This document shows positions 16,725 to 24,439 of a stretch of 40,580 nucleotides of DNA, in pieces. The notes below the pieces were generated by a model. It was not told the DNA's origin, did not search any database, and saw only the letters and a program-made list of their open reading frames with translations. Source of the stretch: Rhodocyclaceae bacterium (lineage in GTDB: Bacteria > Pseudomonadota > Gammaproteobacteria > Burkholderiales > Rhodocyclaceae); the NCBI GenBank assembly GCA_020445665.1, contig JAGRGD010000018.1:1-40580 (forward strand), read 5' to 3'. The stretch's first letter is position 1, and each line of letters begins with the position of its first letter. A program made the position numbers and the translations under genes.

Positions 16725-17780
16725 TCAGTTGCCGAACAGCCCGCCATCCGCGCGCGGCGGCGTCAGCCCGAAGTGCTGCCAGATGGCGTGGGTCGCGATG
16801 CGCCCCCGGGGCGTGCGCTGGAGGTAGCCCTGCTGGATCAGGTAGGGCTCGAGCACATCCTCGATGGTGTCGGTGGACTCGCCGATCGCTGCGGCGAGGT
16901 TGTCCAGCCCGACCGGTCCGCCGCCGAACTTCTCGAGCACCGCGCCGAGCAGCTTGCGGTCCATCAGGTCGAGGCCGAGGGGGTCCACGTCGAGCATTGA
17001 CAGGGCCGCGTCGGCGACGCCCGTATCCACGTGTCCGGCGGCGCGCACCTCGGCATAGTCGCGGACCCGGCGCAGCAGGCGGTTGGCGATCCGTGGCGTC
17101 CCCCGGGAGCGCCGCGCGATCTCGAGGGCGCCCGCATCGTCGATGCCGACGTTGAGCAGTCCCGCCGAGCGGCCGACGATCCAGCCGAGTTCCTCCGGGG
17201 TGTAGAACTCGAGCCGCGCGACGATGCCGAAGCGGTCACGCAGCGGGTTGGTGAGCATACCGGCGCGGGTCGTCGCGCCGATCAGCGTGAAGGGCGGCAG
17301 GTCGAGCTTGACCGAGCGGGCGGCCGGTCCCTCGCCGATCATGATGTCGATCTGGTAGTCCTCGAGGGCCGGGTAGAGGATTTCCTCGACGACCGGGCTC
17401 AGGCGGTGGATCTCGTCGATGAAGAGGACGTCGTGGGGCTCGAGGTTGGTCAGCAGGGCCGCCAGGTCGCCGGCCCGCTCGAGCACCGGGCCCGAGGTCT
17501 GGCGCAGGTTGACCCCCATCTCGGCGGCGACGATATGGGCCAGGGTGGTCTTGCCCAGCCCGGGGGGTCCGAAGAGGAGCAGGTGGTCGAGGGCCTCGCC
17601 GCGGTTGCGGGCAGCGGTGATGAAGATCTCGAGCTGCTCCCGGATCTTGGCCTGGCCGACGTACTCGGCCAGCCGCTTGGGTCGCAGGGCCCGCTCGATC
17701 GCGTCCTCCTGCCGATCGCCGGATGCCGCCGAAACGAGGCGTTCGGTCGGTGGGGCTGAGAGGCGGTCGGTCTCGATCAT
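16725..17780 (-). CDS. ruvB: Holliday junction branch-migration helicase subunit RuvB
   Basis: 351 residues. The AAA+ motor that drives branch migration with RuvA. Landmarks are [21 protein letters not shown], Walker A GPPGLGKT (71-78), Walker [11 protein letters not shown], sensor 1 [13 protein letters not shown] with the arginine-finger region PLRDRFGI, and the C-terminal winged helix ending [13 protein letters not shown]. Usually ruvC-ruvA-ruvB are contiguous. Here ruvB is the first gene of its transcript, and the next gene upstream (17879) is divergent, so ruvA and ruvC must lie elsewhere. Confidence 0.98.
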   Translation of the reverse strand: MIETDRLSAPPTERLVSAASGDRQEDAIERALRPKRLAEYVGQAKIREQLEIFITAARNRGEALDHLLLFGPPGLGKTTLAHIVAAEMGVNLRQTSGPVLERAGDLAALLTNLEPHDVLFIDEIHRLSPVVEEILYPALEDYQIDIMIGEGPAARSVKLDLPPFTLIGATTRAGMLTNPLRDRFGIVARLEFYTPEELGWIVGRSAGLLNVGIDDAGALEIARRSRGTPRIANRLLRRVRDYAEVRAAGHVDTGVADAALSMLDVDPLGLDLMDRKLLGAVLEKFGGGPVGLDNLAAAIGESTDTIEDVLEPYLIQQGYLQRTPRGRIATHAIWQHFGLTPPRADGGLFGN

Positions 17781-17878
17781 GGCGAGAGTCTAACGGAATG
17801 CGCCCCGCTTGCGCGGGTCGCGCATCTGCCCGCACACTGTGCCTCTTCTGCCGGACGGCAGCAGGCATCGGGGGCTGG

Positions 17879-18841
17879 ATGAAGCTGGATCGGAACGCGC
17901 GTGCCATCCTCGGCGCGCTGGTGGCAGACGCGGCGTCGCTGGGCCTGCACTGGCTCTACGACGGCGAGCGGCTGGCCGACATCGCCCTGCGTGGCGAGCC
18001 GGTCTTCCTGCCGCCGGATCGCGCCAATTACGAGGATGCCAAGGGGGTTTTCGTGCACGCCGCGCGGCGCTGTGGCGACTTCTCCTTTTACGGTGAGGCC
18101 TGCGCGCTGATGCTGCGTCAGCTGGCCGAGGCCGACGGCCGCTTCCAGCGGGTGACCTACCAGAGCATGTACCGGCGCCACTTCGGCCCCGGCGGGGCCT
18201 ATATCGGCTACATCGACAAGCCGACCCGGGGCACGCTGATCCGCCTGATGCCCCACGAGGATTCGTCCACCTATCCGCAGCCCTCCGGCGTGGACGACGA
18301 TCAGCTGCCGGCGCTGGCAGCGATCCCCCCGATCGTCGTCGCGGCCTTCCGCTGCGGGCGGGAGGATGCCAGCCTGTGGGACGAGATCGAGCACGTGGTG
18401 CGCGTCACCAACAACAACGAGCGGGCGGTCGAAGCCGGTCGCGCTGCCGGACTGCTGCTGGTTGAGCTGCTGCGCGGCCGCAAGCCGGCGGATGCTGTCG
18501 AAGCCGCCGCGTCCCGCGTCGAAGAGGCGCTCGCGACACGGATGCGCGATGCGATCCAGGGCGACCGGCTCGATGCCGTCTCGGCTGCGGCCCGCTTCGG
18601 GGCCGCCTGTCACGTGGAGCAGGGCCTGCCGGTGATCTGCCACATCGTGACCCATGCCGGCAGCTACCGCGAGGCGGTGATCGCCAACATCATGGCGGGC
18701 GGTGACAGCTGCGGCCGGAGCATCATGCTGGGTGCGGCGATGGGGGCCCGCGACGCGGTACCCCTCGGGTGGATGGCGCGGATGAACCGTCTGGCCGAGG
18801 TGCTCGACCTGGTGGACCGACTCGAAGCCGCGCCCTGCTGA
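17879..18841 (+). CDS. ADP-ribosylglycohydrolase-fold protein (J1-crystallin-like)
   Basis: 320 residues from the ATG at 17879. The fold is recognised from the N-terminal AILGALVADAASLGLHWLYD, the central SGVDDDQLPALAAIPPIVVA, and the C-terminal IVTHAGSYREAVIANIMAGGDSCGRSIMLGAAMGA. Canonical hydrolases have GDxxG near the N-terminus and a GGDTDSTG motif near the end for the two Mg ions. Here these read VADAASLG and GGDSCGRS, closer to the jellyfish J1-crystallin branch, so activity on ADP-ribose is uncertain. It lies divergent from ruvB, and its stop abuts the rhlE stop. Confidence 0.85.
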   Translation: MKLDRNARAILGALVADAASLGLHWLYDGERLADIALRGEPVFLPPDRANYEDAKGVFVHAARRCGDFSFYGEACALMLRQLAEADGRFQRVTYQSMYRRHFGPGGAYIGYIDKPTRGTLIRLMPHEDSSTYPQPSGVDDDQLPALAAIPPIVVAAFRCGREDASLWDEIEHVVRVTNNNERAVEAGRAAGLLLVELLRGRKPADAVEAAASRVEEALATRMRDAIQGDRLDAVSAAARFGAACHVEQGLPVICHIVTHAGSYREAVIANIMAGGDSCGRSIMLGAAMGARDAVPLGWMARMNRLAEVLDLVDRLEAAPC

Positions 18842-20677
18842 TCAGCCGGCGTTGCCGCTGGGTTCGCCGCCCTGACGACTGCCCCCACGGCGTGAACGCT
18901 TGCGACGTCCCTCGCCGCTCGGGGCGCTGCCGCCTCGGTCCGGCTGCGCGGCATTGCCGCGGGGGCTGCCGCCGTCTTCGGCGCCCCGGTTGCGGCCGGT
19001 TGCACCCCGTCTGCGGCGCTTGCCGCCACCACCGGGGCCGCCATTACCGGGATTGCCGTTCCCATTCCCCCCACCGCCATTTCCGCCGCCGCCCGACTTG
19101 CCCGCAGGCATGGCGCGATTGCCATCCACCTCGGGGCGCTGTCGCACCCGCCGGCCGGTCGGGTCGATATCCATCCGGTTGAAATTGACCTCTTCGATCT
19201 CTTCATCGTCGAGCATCATCAGGCCGGGGGGCAGGCTGTTGCCACCCGCACCGTAGTTGGCACGTGGGTCGATCGGCTGGCCGCCCTCGGTCTGGCGTCC
19301 CTTGCTGCCTCGTTTGCGGGCATTGCGCCCTCCGCCCGCGTCGGCGCGGTTGCCATTGCCGTTGCCCTTTTCGGGACCCCGCTCACGCGGTGGCTTGCTT
19401 TCCTTCTGCGGCTTGCCTTCCCGCGGGGGCTTACTCTCGCGGGTGGCCTTGCCGTCGGCCTTTTCGCGCGGCTGGCGGGGCTGGCGCGGCGGCCGGGGTT
19501 CGCTGGCGGGGTCGGCGCCCTCGGCGCTGGGTACGAAGTCGGCAGGCATGTCACGTCGCTCGATCTGTCGGTTGATCAGGCGCTCGATGGCCGAGAGAAG
19601 CTTTTCCTCCTCCGGGTCCACCAGCGAAATGGCTTCGCCCTCGCTGCCTGCCCGCCCGGTCCGGCCGATGCGGTGCACGTAGTCTTCGGGCACATTGGGC
19701 ATATCGAAGTTGACCACGTGGGGAAGTTGGTCGATGTCCAGGCCCCGTGCCGCGATGTCGGTGGCGACCAGTACCTGGAGCTCGGAGTCCTTGAACTGGG
19801 CCAGGGCCCGGGTGCGCGCAGACTGGCTCTTGTTGCCGTGGATCGCGAGGGCCGGCACCTCGTGCTTGCACAGATACTCGGCCAGCTTGTTCGCGCCATG
19901 CTTGGTACGCGTGAAGACCAGCACCTGGAACCACTGGTTGCCGCGGATCAGGTGGGCGAGAAGTTCACGCTTCTGCTTCTGGCCGATCGGGTAAACCGCC
20001 TGGTCCACCAATTCCGAGGCGGTGTTGCGGCGCGCGACCTCGACGCATCCGGGGTCGTGCAACAGGCCATTGGCCAGGTCGCGGATCTCGTCGGAAAACG
20101 TGGCCGAGAACAGGAGGTTCTGGCGCTTCTCGGGGAGCAGCGCAAGGATCTTGCGGATGTCCCGGATGAAGCCCATGTCGAGCATCCGGTCGGCCTCGTC
20201 GAGGACGAGGATCTCGATGCCCGACAGGTCGATGGTCTTCTGCCCGACGTGGTCCAGCAGGCGGCCCGGCGTCGCCACGAGGACGTCCACCGGCTCGGCC
20301 AGGCGCTCGATCTGAGGATTGATCGAGACGCCGCCGAACATCACCATGGAAGTCAGGGGCAGATGCTTGCCGTAGGTCTGGACCGATTCCTCGACCTGGG
20401 CGGCGAGCTCCCGCGTCGGCGCCAGGATCAGGCAGCGGGGTCTCCCCGCCGCCGGTGCGTCGAGTGGCGTGGCGGCCAGGCGATGGAGCAGGGGCAGGGT
20501 GAAGCCGGCGGTCTTGCCGGTGCCGGTCTGGGCCGCGGCGAGGAGGTCGCCGCCATCGATCACCATCGGGATGGCCTGGACCTGGATGGGTGTGGGGTGC
20601 GTGTAGCCGGTATCGGCAATGGCACGCAACAGCGGTTCAGCCAGCCCGAGGCTGGCAAAGCTGATGTCGGTCTGCAA
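18842..20677 (-). CDS. rhlE: DEAD-box RNA helicase RhlE
   Basis: 611 residues. ATP-dependent RNA helicase acting in ribosome assembly and RNA decay. Start chosen at TTG (20677-20675), with GGAG eight bases upstream; no ATG lies nearby and the protein then begins [11 protein letters not shown], as expected. Motifs: Q motif TPIQVQAIP, Walker [22 protein letters not shown] in [19 protein letters not shown] and [10 protein letters not shown], ending near residue 375. The remaining 230 residues are a basic, Gly/Asn/Arg-rich disordered tail with repeated EGKP/ESKP and GGGNGNGN stretches, longer than in E. coli RhlE (454 residues). A 5' hairpin precedes the ribosome binding site. Confidence 0.95.
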   Translation of the reverse strand: MQTDISFASLGLAEPLLRAIADTGYTHPTPIQVQAIPMVIDGGDLLAAAQTGTGKTAGFTLPLLHRLAATPLDAPAAGRPRCLILAPTRELAAQVEESVQTYGKHLPLTSMVMFGGVSINPQIERLAEPVDVLVATPGRLLDHVGQKTIDLSGIEILVLDEADRMLDMGFIRDIRKILALLPEKRQNLLFSATFSDEIRDLANGLLHDPGCVEVARRNTASELVDQAVYPIGQKQKRELLAHLIRGNQWFQVLVFTRTKHGANKLAEYLCKHEVPALAIHGNKSQSARTRALAQFKDSELQVLVATDIAARGLDIDQLPHVVNFDMPNVPEDYVHRIGRTGRAGSEGEAISLVDPEEEKLLSAIERLINRQIERRDMPADFVPSAEGADPASEPRPPRQPRQPREKADGKATRESKPPREGKPQKESKPPRERGPEKGNGNGNRADAGGGRNARKRGSKGRQTEGGQPIDPRANYGAGGNSLPPGLMMLDDEEIEEVNFNRMDIDPTGRRVRQRPEVDGNRAMPAGKSGGGGNGGGGNGNGNPGNGGPGGGGKRRRRGATGRNRGAEDGGSPRGNAAQPDRGGSAPSGEGRRKRSRRGGSRQGGEPSGNAG

Positions 20678-20698
20678 GTTTTGGCTCCAGCGGCAGCC

Positions 20699-20823
20699 TG
20701 TCACTCGGGCCGAGTGACACCAATCGAGGCGGGCGGGATGCGGCCGGCGCGCGGCGCTCGGCAGAGGTTTAAGGTCAACGGCCGGTGCGTTGATTGGTAG
20801 AACGCACGGATCATGGGATTGTA
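20699..20823 (-). promoter_or_regulatory. rhlE leader: -10 box and 9-bp hairpin
   Basis: A minus-strand TACAAT at 20823-20818 is a plausible -10 with a weak -35 (CTTTCC, 20846-20841). It would give a leader of about 134 bases. Within it, TGTCACTCG (20699-20707) and CGAGTGACA (20711-20719) form a perfect inverted repeat ending 10 bases upstream of the GGAG. A long structured leader on a DEAD-box gene suggests cold or autogenous control, which is inference. Confidence 0.5.
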
Positions 20824-20874
20824 CAAAATCTTTCTTCGGAGGAAAGGGATTTTCGTCATCTGCGCGAGGATGCC

Positions 20875-20914
20875 GTGACAGGCGTGGCAATCGTGCTATA
20901 AAGTGCATATGCAC
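20875..20914 (+). promoter_or_regulatory. marR promoter and overlapping operator
   Basis: GTGACA (20875-20880), a 16-base spacer and TATAAA (20897-20902) form a good promoter. The expected start, seven bases later, is 20909, the A of the marR ATG, so the mRNA would be leaderless. A perfect 12-bp palindrome GTGCATATGCAC (20903-20914) covers the start site and the ATG. This is a likely autoregulatory MarR site. Confidence 0.7.
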
Positions 20915-21367
20915 ATAAATGCCGGCCCCACCCTCGATCCCTTGCCGTGCACGGGCGCGCGCCTGCGTCGGCTGACGCGGCGGACCACGGCCTTCTACGA
21001 GCACTACCTGCGGGACCTGGATCTGCGGCTGACCCAGTACTCGCTGCTGCGGCATCTGGGCAGCGCGCCCCAGGCGCTGACCGAACTGGCCGACCGCCTC
21101 GAGATGGATCGGACCACGCTGACGCGCGGGCTGCGGCCGTTGATCCGGCAGGCCTGGGTCGAGGAGAGCCGGGGCAGCGACGCGCGGATGCGCCTGTACC
21201 GGCTGACGCCGGACGGGGTCGCGATGCGGGAGCGTGCCGAGGTCCGCTGGGCCGAGGCGCAACACGCCCTGGAGCAGGCCCTCGGACGCGAGTTCACCGA
21301 TCAACTGAATCAGCGCCTGGAAGAAGCGCTGGCCCTGCTCAAGCCAGCACTACCCGAGAACAACTGA
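20909..21367 (+). CDS. MarR-family transcriptional regulator
   Basis: 152 residues from the ATG at 20909 (a GTG at 20903 is in frame but would lie in the operator). The winged helix-turn-helix is clear: [41 protein letters not shown], then the wing [17 protein letters not shown]. Helices at both ends form the dimer interface. No Shine-Dalgarno precedes it, matching a leaderless transcript. Its stop overlaps the start of the MFS gene (TGATG), so it very likely controls that transporter in response to a small ligand, repressing both by binding GTGCATATGCAC. Confidence 0.92.
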   Translation: MHINAGPTLDPLPCTGARLRRLTRRTTAFYEHYLRDLDLRLTQYSLLRHLGSAPQALTELADRLEMDRTTLTRGLRPLIRQAWVEESRGSDARMRLYRLTPDGVAMRERAEVRWAEAQHALEQALGREFTDQLNQRLEEALALLKPALPENN

Positions 21368-22614
21368 TGCCGACCACCGCGCCCTCTCACAACCGATTCT
21401 GGCCGCTGGTGCTGCTCGCGGCCGCGATGATGATGGTCACCATGGGCGGCCGCCAGTCCCTCGGGCTGTTCGTATCGCCAATCAATACCGACACCGGATT
21501 GGGCATCGCGACGATCAGCTTTGCGATGGCCGTGGCGCAGTTCGTCTGGGGGGCGATCCAGCCCGTGGCGGGCGCGGTGGCGGATCGTTACGGCCCGGGG
21601 CGTGTGCTCGCCGCCGGCCTGGTGGTGATGGCCGCCGGTACGGCGCTGACGCCCCTGCTGGCGTCCTCCGGATGGGGGCTGAGCTTCGCGATCGGCCTCC
21701 TGTTCGCGGCCGGTGCCGGGGCGAGCAGCTTCTCGGTCCTGATCGGCGCCGCGGCCCAGCGCCTGCCGGCCAGCCGGCGCGGCATGGCGTCCGGCATCAT
21801 CAATGCGGGCGGTTCGTTCGGGCAGTTCGTCTTCGCGCCGCTGCTGCAGAAGCTGATCGGCGCCTTCGGCTGGATGGGCGCCATGTACTCGCTCGCCCTG
21901 ATCACGCTGGCCGCGCTGCCCATCGCCGGCGCCCTGCGCGGCCGGCGGGAGCATGCCGAGGCGGCGGCCGCGCACGCGGCCAGCGAACATCCGGGGCGCG
22001 AGGACAAGGGCCTGCGCCACGCCCTGCGCGAGGCAATGGCCGACCGCAGCTATCTGCTGTTGCATGCCGGCTTCTTCACCTGTGGTTTCCACATCGCGTT
22101 CCTCGTGACGCATCTTCCGGGCGAGGTCGGTCTGTGCGGCCTGCCGGCCGACGTGGCGAGCTGGTCGCTGGCGATCATCGGGCTGTCGAATATCGCCGGA
22201 AGTCTGGCGGCCGGCTGGGCCGTGCAGAACTACCGCAGCAAGTACGTCCTTTTCTGGATGTACGCCTCGCGGGCCCTGCTCGTCGCCCTCTATCTGGCCG
22301 CGCCGAAGACCGCGCTGACCTTCTACCTGTTCGCCATCGGCCTTGGCTTCACGTGGCTCGCGACGGTGCCGCCGACGGCCGGCGTGATCGGCAAACTGTT
22401 CGGCACCCGCTACCTCGCGACCCTCTTCGGGCTGACCCTGCTGTCCCACCAGATCGGCGGCTTCCTGGGCGCCTGGCTGGGCGGGCTGGCGATCGTCGCG
22501 AGCGGCGACTACACGTGGATGTGGTACGCCGACATGGCGCTGTCCGCCGCCGCCGCGGTGTGCAACCTGCCGATCCGCGAGGCGCCGGTCCGGCACGCAC
22601 CGGCCGCGGCCTGA
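21367..22614 (+). CDS. Major facilitator superfamily transporter
   Basis: 415 residues, 12 predicted helices in two halves split by a charged loop (GRREHAEAAAAHAASEHPGREDKG, residues about 195-220). Motif A-like ADRYGPGRVLAAGL follows helix 2. The opening GGRQSLGLFVSPINTDTGLG and the second-half THLPGEVGLCGLPADVASWS resemble the YbfB / oxalate-formate-antiporter-like group (MFS_1). The substrate is unknown. ATG overlaps the marR stop, so it is co-transcribed and co-regulated with that regulator. A 7-bp hairpin follows the stop. Confidence 0.9.
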   Translation: MPTTAPSHNRFWPLVLLAAAMMMVTMGGRQSLGLFVSPINTDTGLGIATISFAMAVAQFVWGAIQPVAGAVADRYGPGRVLAAGLVVMAAGTALTPLLASSGWGLSFAIGLLFAAGAGASSFSVLIGAAAQRLPASRRGMASGIINAGGSFGQFVFAPLLQKLIGAFGWMGAMYSLALITLAALPIAGALRGRREHAEAAAAHAASEHPGREDKGLRHALREAMADRSYLLLHAGFFTCGFHIAFLVTHLPGEVGLCGLPADVASWSLAIIGLSNIAGSLAAGWAVQNYRSKYVLFWMYASRALLVALYLAAPKTALTFYLFAIGLGFTWLATVPPTAGVIGKLFGTRYLATLFGLTLLSHQIGGFLGAWLGGLAIVASGDYTWMWYADMALSAAAAVCNLPIREAPVRHAPAAA

Positions 22615-22621
22615 GGGCGTT

Positions 22622-22641
22622 GCCGTGAGGCCGGTCACGGC
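22622..22641 (+). terminator. Hairpin after the MFS gene
   Basis: GCCGTGA (22622-22628) pairs with TCACGGC (22635-22641) around GGCCGG. No U-run follows. It is a candidate 3'-end structure. Confidence 0.35.
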
Positions 22642-22709
22642 CGGCCGGCGGGCGCCGATCAAGGTGGCGGCGCGACGGACGTGAACCGGAGGGACGCGCG
22701 CCCGCAGGC

Positions 22710-24116
22710 GTGCCAGCCGGAGCCCTCCCCATTCCCCTGTCCCGCGTCCGCTTTGCTGAGCTGATCGGCTCCCTGAGCTACGCCCTCGATCTCACCGAAG
22801 GCCAGCCGCCGGGCCACTGCATGCGTTGCTGCTGGATCGGTACCCACGTGGGGATGCGTCTGGGGCTCGGGCCCGAGGCGCTCTGGGAGCTCTATTACAC
22901 GCTGCTGCTCAAGGACCTGGGCTGCAGCAGCAACGCGGCCCGGATCTGTGAGCTCTACCGGACCGACGACCGCCACTTCAAGCGCGACTTCAAGCAGGTG
23001 GACGGCAGCCCGTCCCAGGTCCTGCGCTTCGTCTTCGGCCACACCGGCGTCGGGGCGCCCCTGAAGGCCCGCCTCGGGGCCGTCCTCGGCATCCTCGCCG
23101 ACGGCGATCGCATCGCCCAGGAGCTGATCCAGACCCGTTGCCAGCGCGGCGCCGATATCGCCCGCTCGCTGCGCTTCGGCGAGCGCGTCGCCGAGGGCAT
23201 CCATGCGCTGGACGAACACTGGGACGGCGGCGGCCGGCCGGACGGTCTGAAGGGACGCGGCATTCCCCTCTATGCGCGTATCGCGCTGCTGGCCCAGGTG
23301 ATCGATGTCTTCCACACCGCCGATGGGAGGGACGCCGCGCTCTCCGAGGTCCGCCACCGCGCCGGCAGCTGGTTCGATCCGGAGCTGGTGCGCATCGTCG
23401 AGTCGCTGGCGCACGAGGAAGCCTTCTGGCGCCGCCTCTCGGCCGATGACCTCGACGACCATGTGGTGGCGCTCGAGCCTGAATCCCGTGACGTGGCGCT
23501 GGATGAGGACTACCTGGACGCGATCGCCGAGGCTTTCGGCCAGGTCGTCGATGCCAAGAGCCCGTATACGGCCGGGCACAGCACCCGTGTCGCCCACTAC
23601 ACGGAGCGCCTGGCGATGGAGCTGGGCGTATCGCCGACGCGGCGTCGCTGGCTGTGGCGGGCGGCCCTGCTGCACGACGTCGGCAAGCTCGGGGTCAGTA
23701 ATGCGATCCTCGACAAGCCGGGTCGGCTCGACCCCGACGAGTGGGAGGCGGTCAAGCGCCATGCGGCATTGTCCGAGGAAATCCTGCGCCGCATCCCGGC
23801 CCTCGAAGCGCTGGCGGCGACCGCGGCCGGCCACCACGAGCGGCTCGATGGCGGTGGCTATCCACGCGGCCTGTCGGGGGCCGATATCTCGCTCGAGACG
23901 CGGATCATCACGACCGCCGACATCTTCGACGCCATTACCGCCGAACGGCCTTATCGGGGCGCGATTCCGGTCGGCAGGACCCTCGAGATCATGGCCGAAT
24001 CGGTCGGCACGGCGATCGATGCGCGTTGCTTCGAGGCCCTGAAGGCCGCCCTCCGCGACGAAGGCACGGCTGCGGCCGGCAACCCTGCCCTTGACGCCGC
24101 TGCTGCCGCTCGGTAA
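22710..24116 (+). CDS. Tandem HD-GYP domain protein (cyclic-di-GMP phosphodiesterase-like)
   Basis: 468 residues from GTG; the only good GGAGG is 18 bases upstream, so the start is uncertain. Two HD modules are seen. The N-terminal one (about 10-215) has GHCMRCCWIGTHVG, KDLG where HD is expected, and DEHWDGGGRPDGLKG in place of the GYP loop, so it is degenerate. The C-terminal one (about 265-450) is canonical: YTAGHSTRVAHYTERLA, HDVGKLGVSN and HHERLDGGGYPRGLSG. HD-GYP proteins hydrolyse cyclic di-GMP to pGpG or GMP. No sensory or receiver domain is attached. The leuA leader promoter appears to lie in its last codons. Confidence 0.9.
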   Translation: MPAGALPIPLSRVRFAELIGSLSYALDLTEGQPPGHCMRCCWIGTHVGMRLGLGPEALWELYYTLLLKDLGCSSNAARICELYRTDDRHFKRDFKQVDGSPSQVLRFVFGHTGVGAPLKARLGAVLGILADGDRIAQELIQTRCQRGADIARSLRFGERVAEGIHALDEHWDGGGRPDGLKGRGIPLYARIALLAQVIDVFHTADGRDAALSEVRHRAGSWFDPELVRIVESLAHEEAFWRRLSADDLDDHVVALEPESRDVALDEDYLDAIAEAFGQVVDAKSPYTAGHSTRVAHYTERLAMELGVSPTRRRWLWRAALLHDVGKLGVSNAILDKPGRLDPDEWEAVKRHAALSEEILRRIPALEALAATAAGHHERLDGGGYPRGLSGADISLETRIITTADIFDAITAERPYRGAIPVGRTLEIMAESVGTAIDARCFEALKAALRDEGTAAAGNPALDAAAAAR

Positions 24117-24119
24117 GTT
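24091..24119 (+). promoter_or_regulatory. Candidate promoter of the leuA leader
   Basis: TTGACG (24091-24096), a 17-base spacer and TAAGTT (24114-24119). The -35 is strong and the -10 weak. The start seven bases later would be 24126, the A of the first leader-peptide ATG, again leaderless. The promoter overlaps the end of the HD-GYP gene. Confidence 0.5.
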
Positions 24120-24125
24120 GCGCAC

Positions 24126-24227
24126 ATGAACCCGCAAACGGCCCGCCTCGATGTGATCGCCACGTCGCCCCTCCTGTCCGCCTCCGCCGGACTGGGCCTG
24201 CTGCTGCTGCGCGGTCCGCGCAGCTAA
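24126..24227 (+). CDS. Leucine-rich leader peptide 1 of leuA
   Basis: A 33-residue open frame from ATG 24126 to TAA 24225-24227, beginning MNPQTARLDV and ending GLGLLLLRGPRS. Five of the six residues at 23-28 are Leu or an adjoining Gly-Leu pair, with four consecutive CTG codons (24198-24209). This is the signature of a leucine attenuator peptide, whose translation speed reports charged tRNA-Leu. There is no Shine-Dalgarno; the candidate promoter places the transcript start on the ATG. A hairpin (24206-24224) begins within the last two Leu codons, so a stalled ribosome would melt it. The gene lies 313 bases before leuA. Protein function outside regulation is not expected. Confidence 0.75.
   Translation: MNPQTARLDVIATSPLLSASAGLGLLLLRGPRS
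24206..24224 (+). promoter_or_regulatory. Hairpin at the end of leader peptide 1
   Basis: GCTGCGCG and CGCGCAGC, a perfect 8-bp stem with loop GTC. The following TAACTTTC is too poor in U for a standard terminator. The 5' arm can instead pair over 13 bp with 24368-24380 in leader 2. Confidence 0.6.
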
Positions 24228-24322
24228 CTTTCACCCCCCTCCTGTTGATTGCCTGATCCCGTTGCCGCGAGCGTGGCGACGCGAATCGATGCCGTATTCC
24301 GTTCACCCCGACGAGCCCTGAC

Positions 24323-24379
24323 ATGTACACGATTCTCCGACTTCTGCTGCGACTGCCGACCGGCGTCCGGACCGCGTAG
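24323..24379 (+). CDS. Leucine-rich leader peptide 2 of leuA
   Basis: An 18-residue open frame from ATG 24323 to TAG 24377-24379, reading MYTILRLLLRLPTGVRTA. Five Leu codons lie in seven positions (CTC, CTT, CTG, CTG, CTG at residues 5, 7-9, 11), preceded by Ile. This is the classic size and layout of a branched-chain amino-acid leader peptide. Its end overlaps the hairpin 24365-24397, and the leuA Shine-Dalgarno is 49 bases further on. No strong Shine-Dalgarno precedes it. A 10-residue mini-frame (24289-24321) ends one base before its ATG and could feed ribosomes to it by coupling; that is speculative. Confidence 0.7.
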   Translation: MYTILRLLLRLPTGVRTA

Positions 24380-24397
24380 CCCCGCGGCCGTCCGGAC
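24365..24397 (+). promoter_or_regulatory. Hairpin between leader 2 and leuA
   Basis: Two copies of the self-complementary GTCCGGAC (24365-24372 and 24390-24397) pair, extended by CGCG/CGCG (24373-24376 with 24383-24386) across a 3-base bulge. No U-run follows. The 5' arm is inside the leader 2 frame, so ribosome position should control folding. Confidence 0.6.
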
Positions 24398-24439
24398 GTC
24401 TCCGCCGCTCACCCGACAGCAGACAGAAAGGAGTTCCCC

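Noticed and set aside
24206-24232. Leader 1 hairpin as an intrinsic terminator
   Set aside because: Only TAACTTTC follows, which is not a U-tract. I kept it as a regulatory hairpin.
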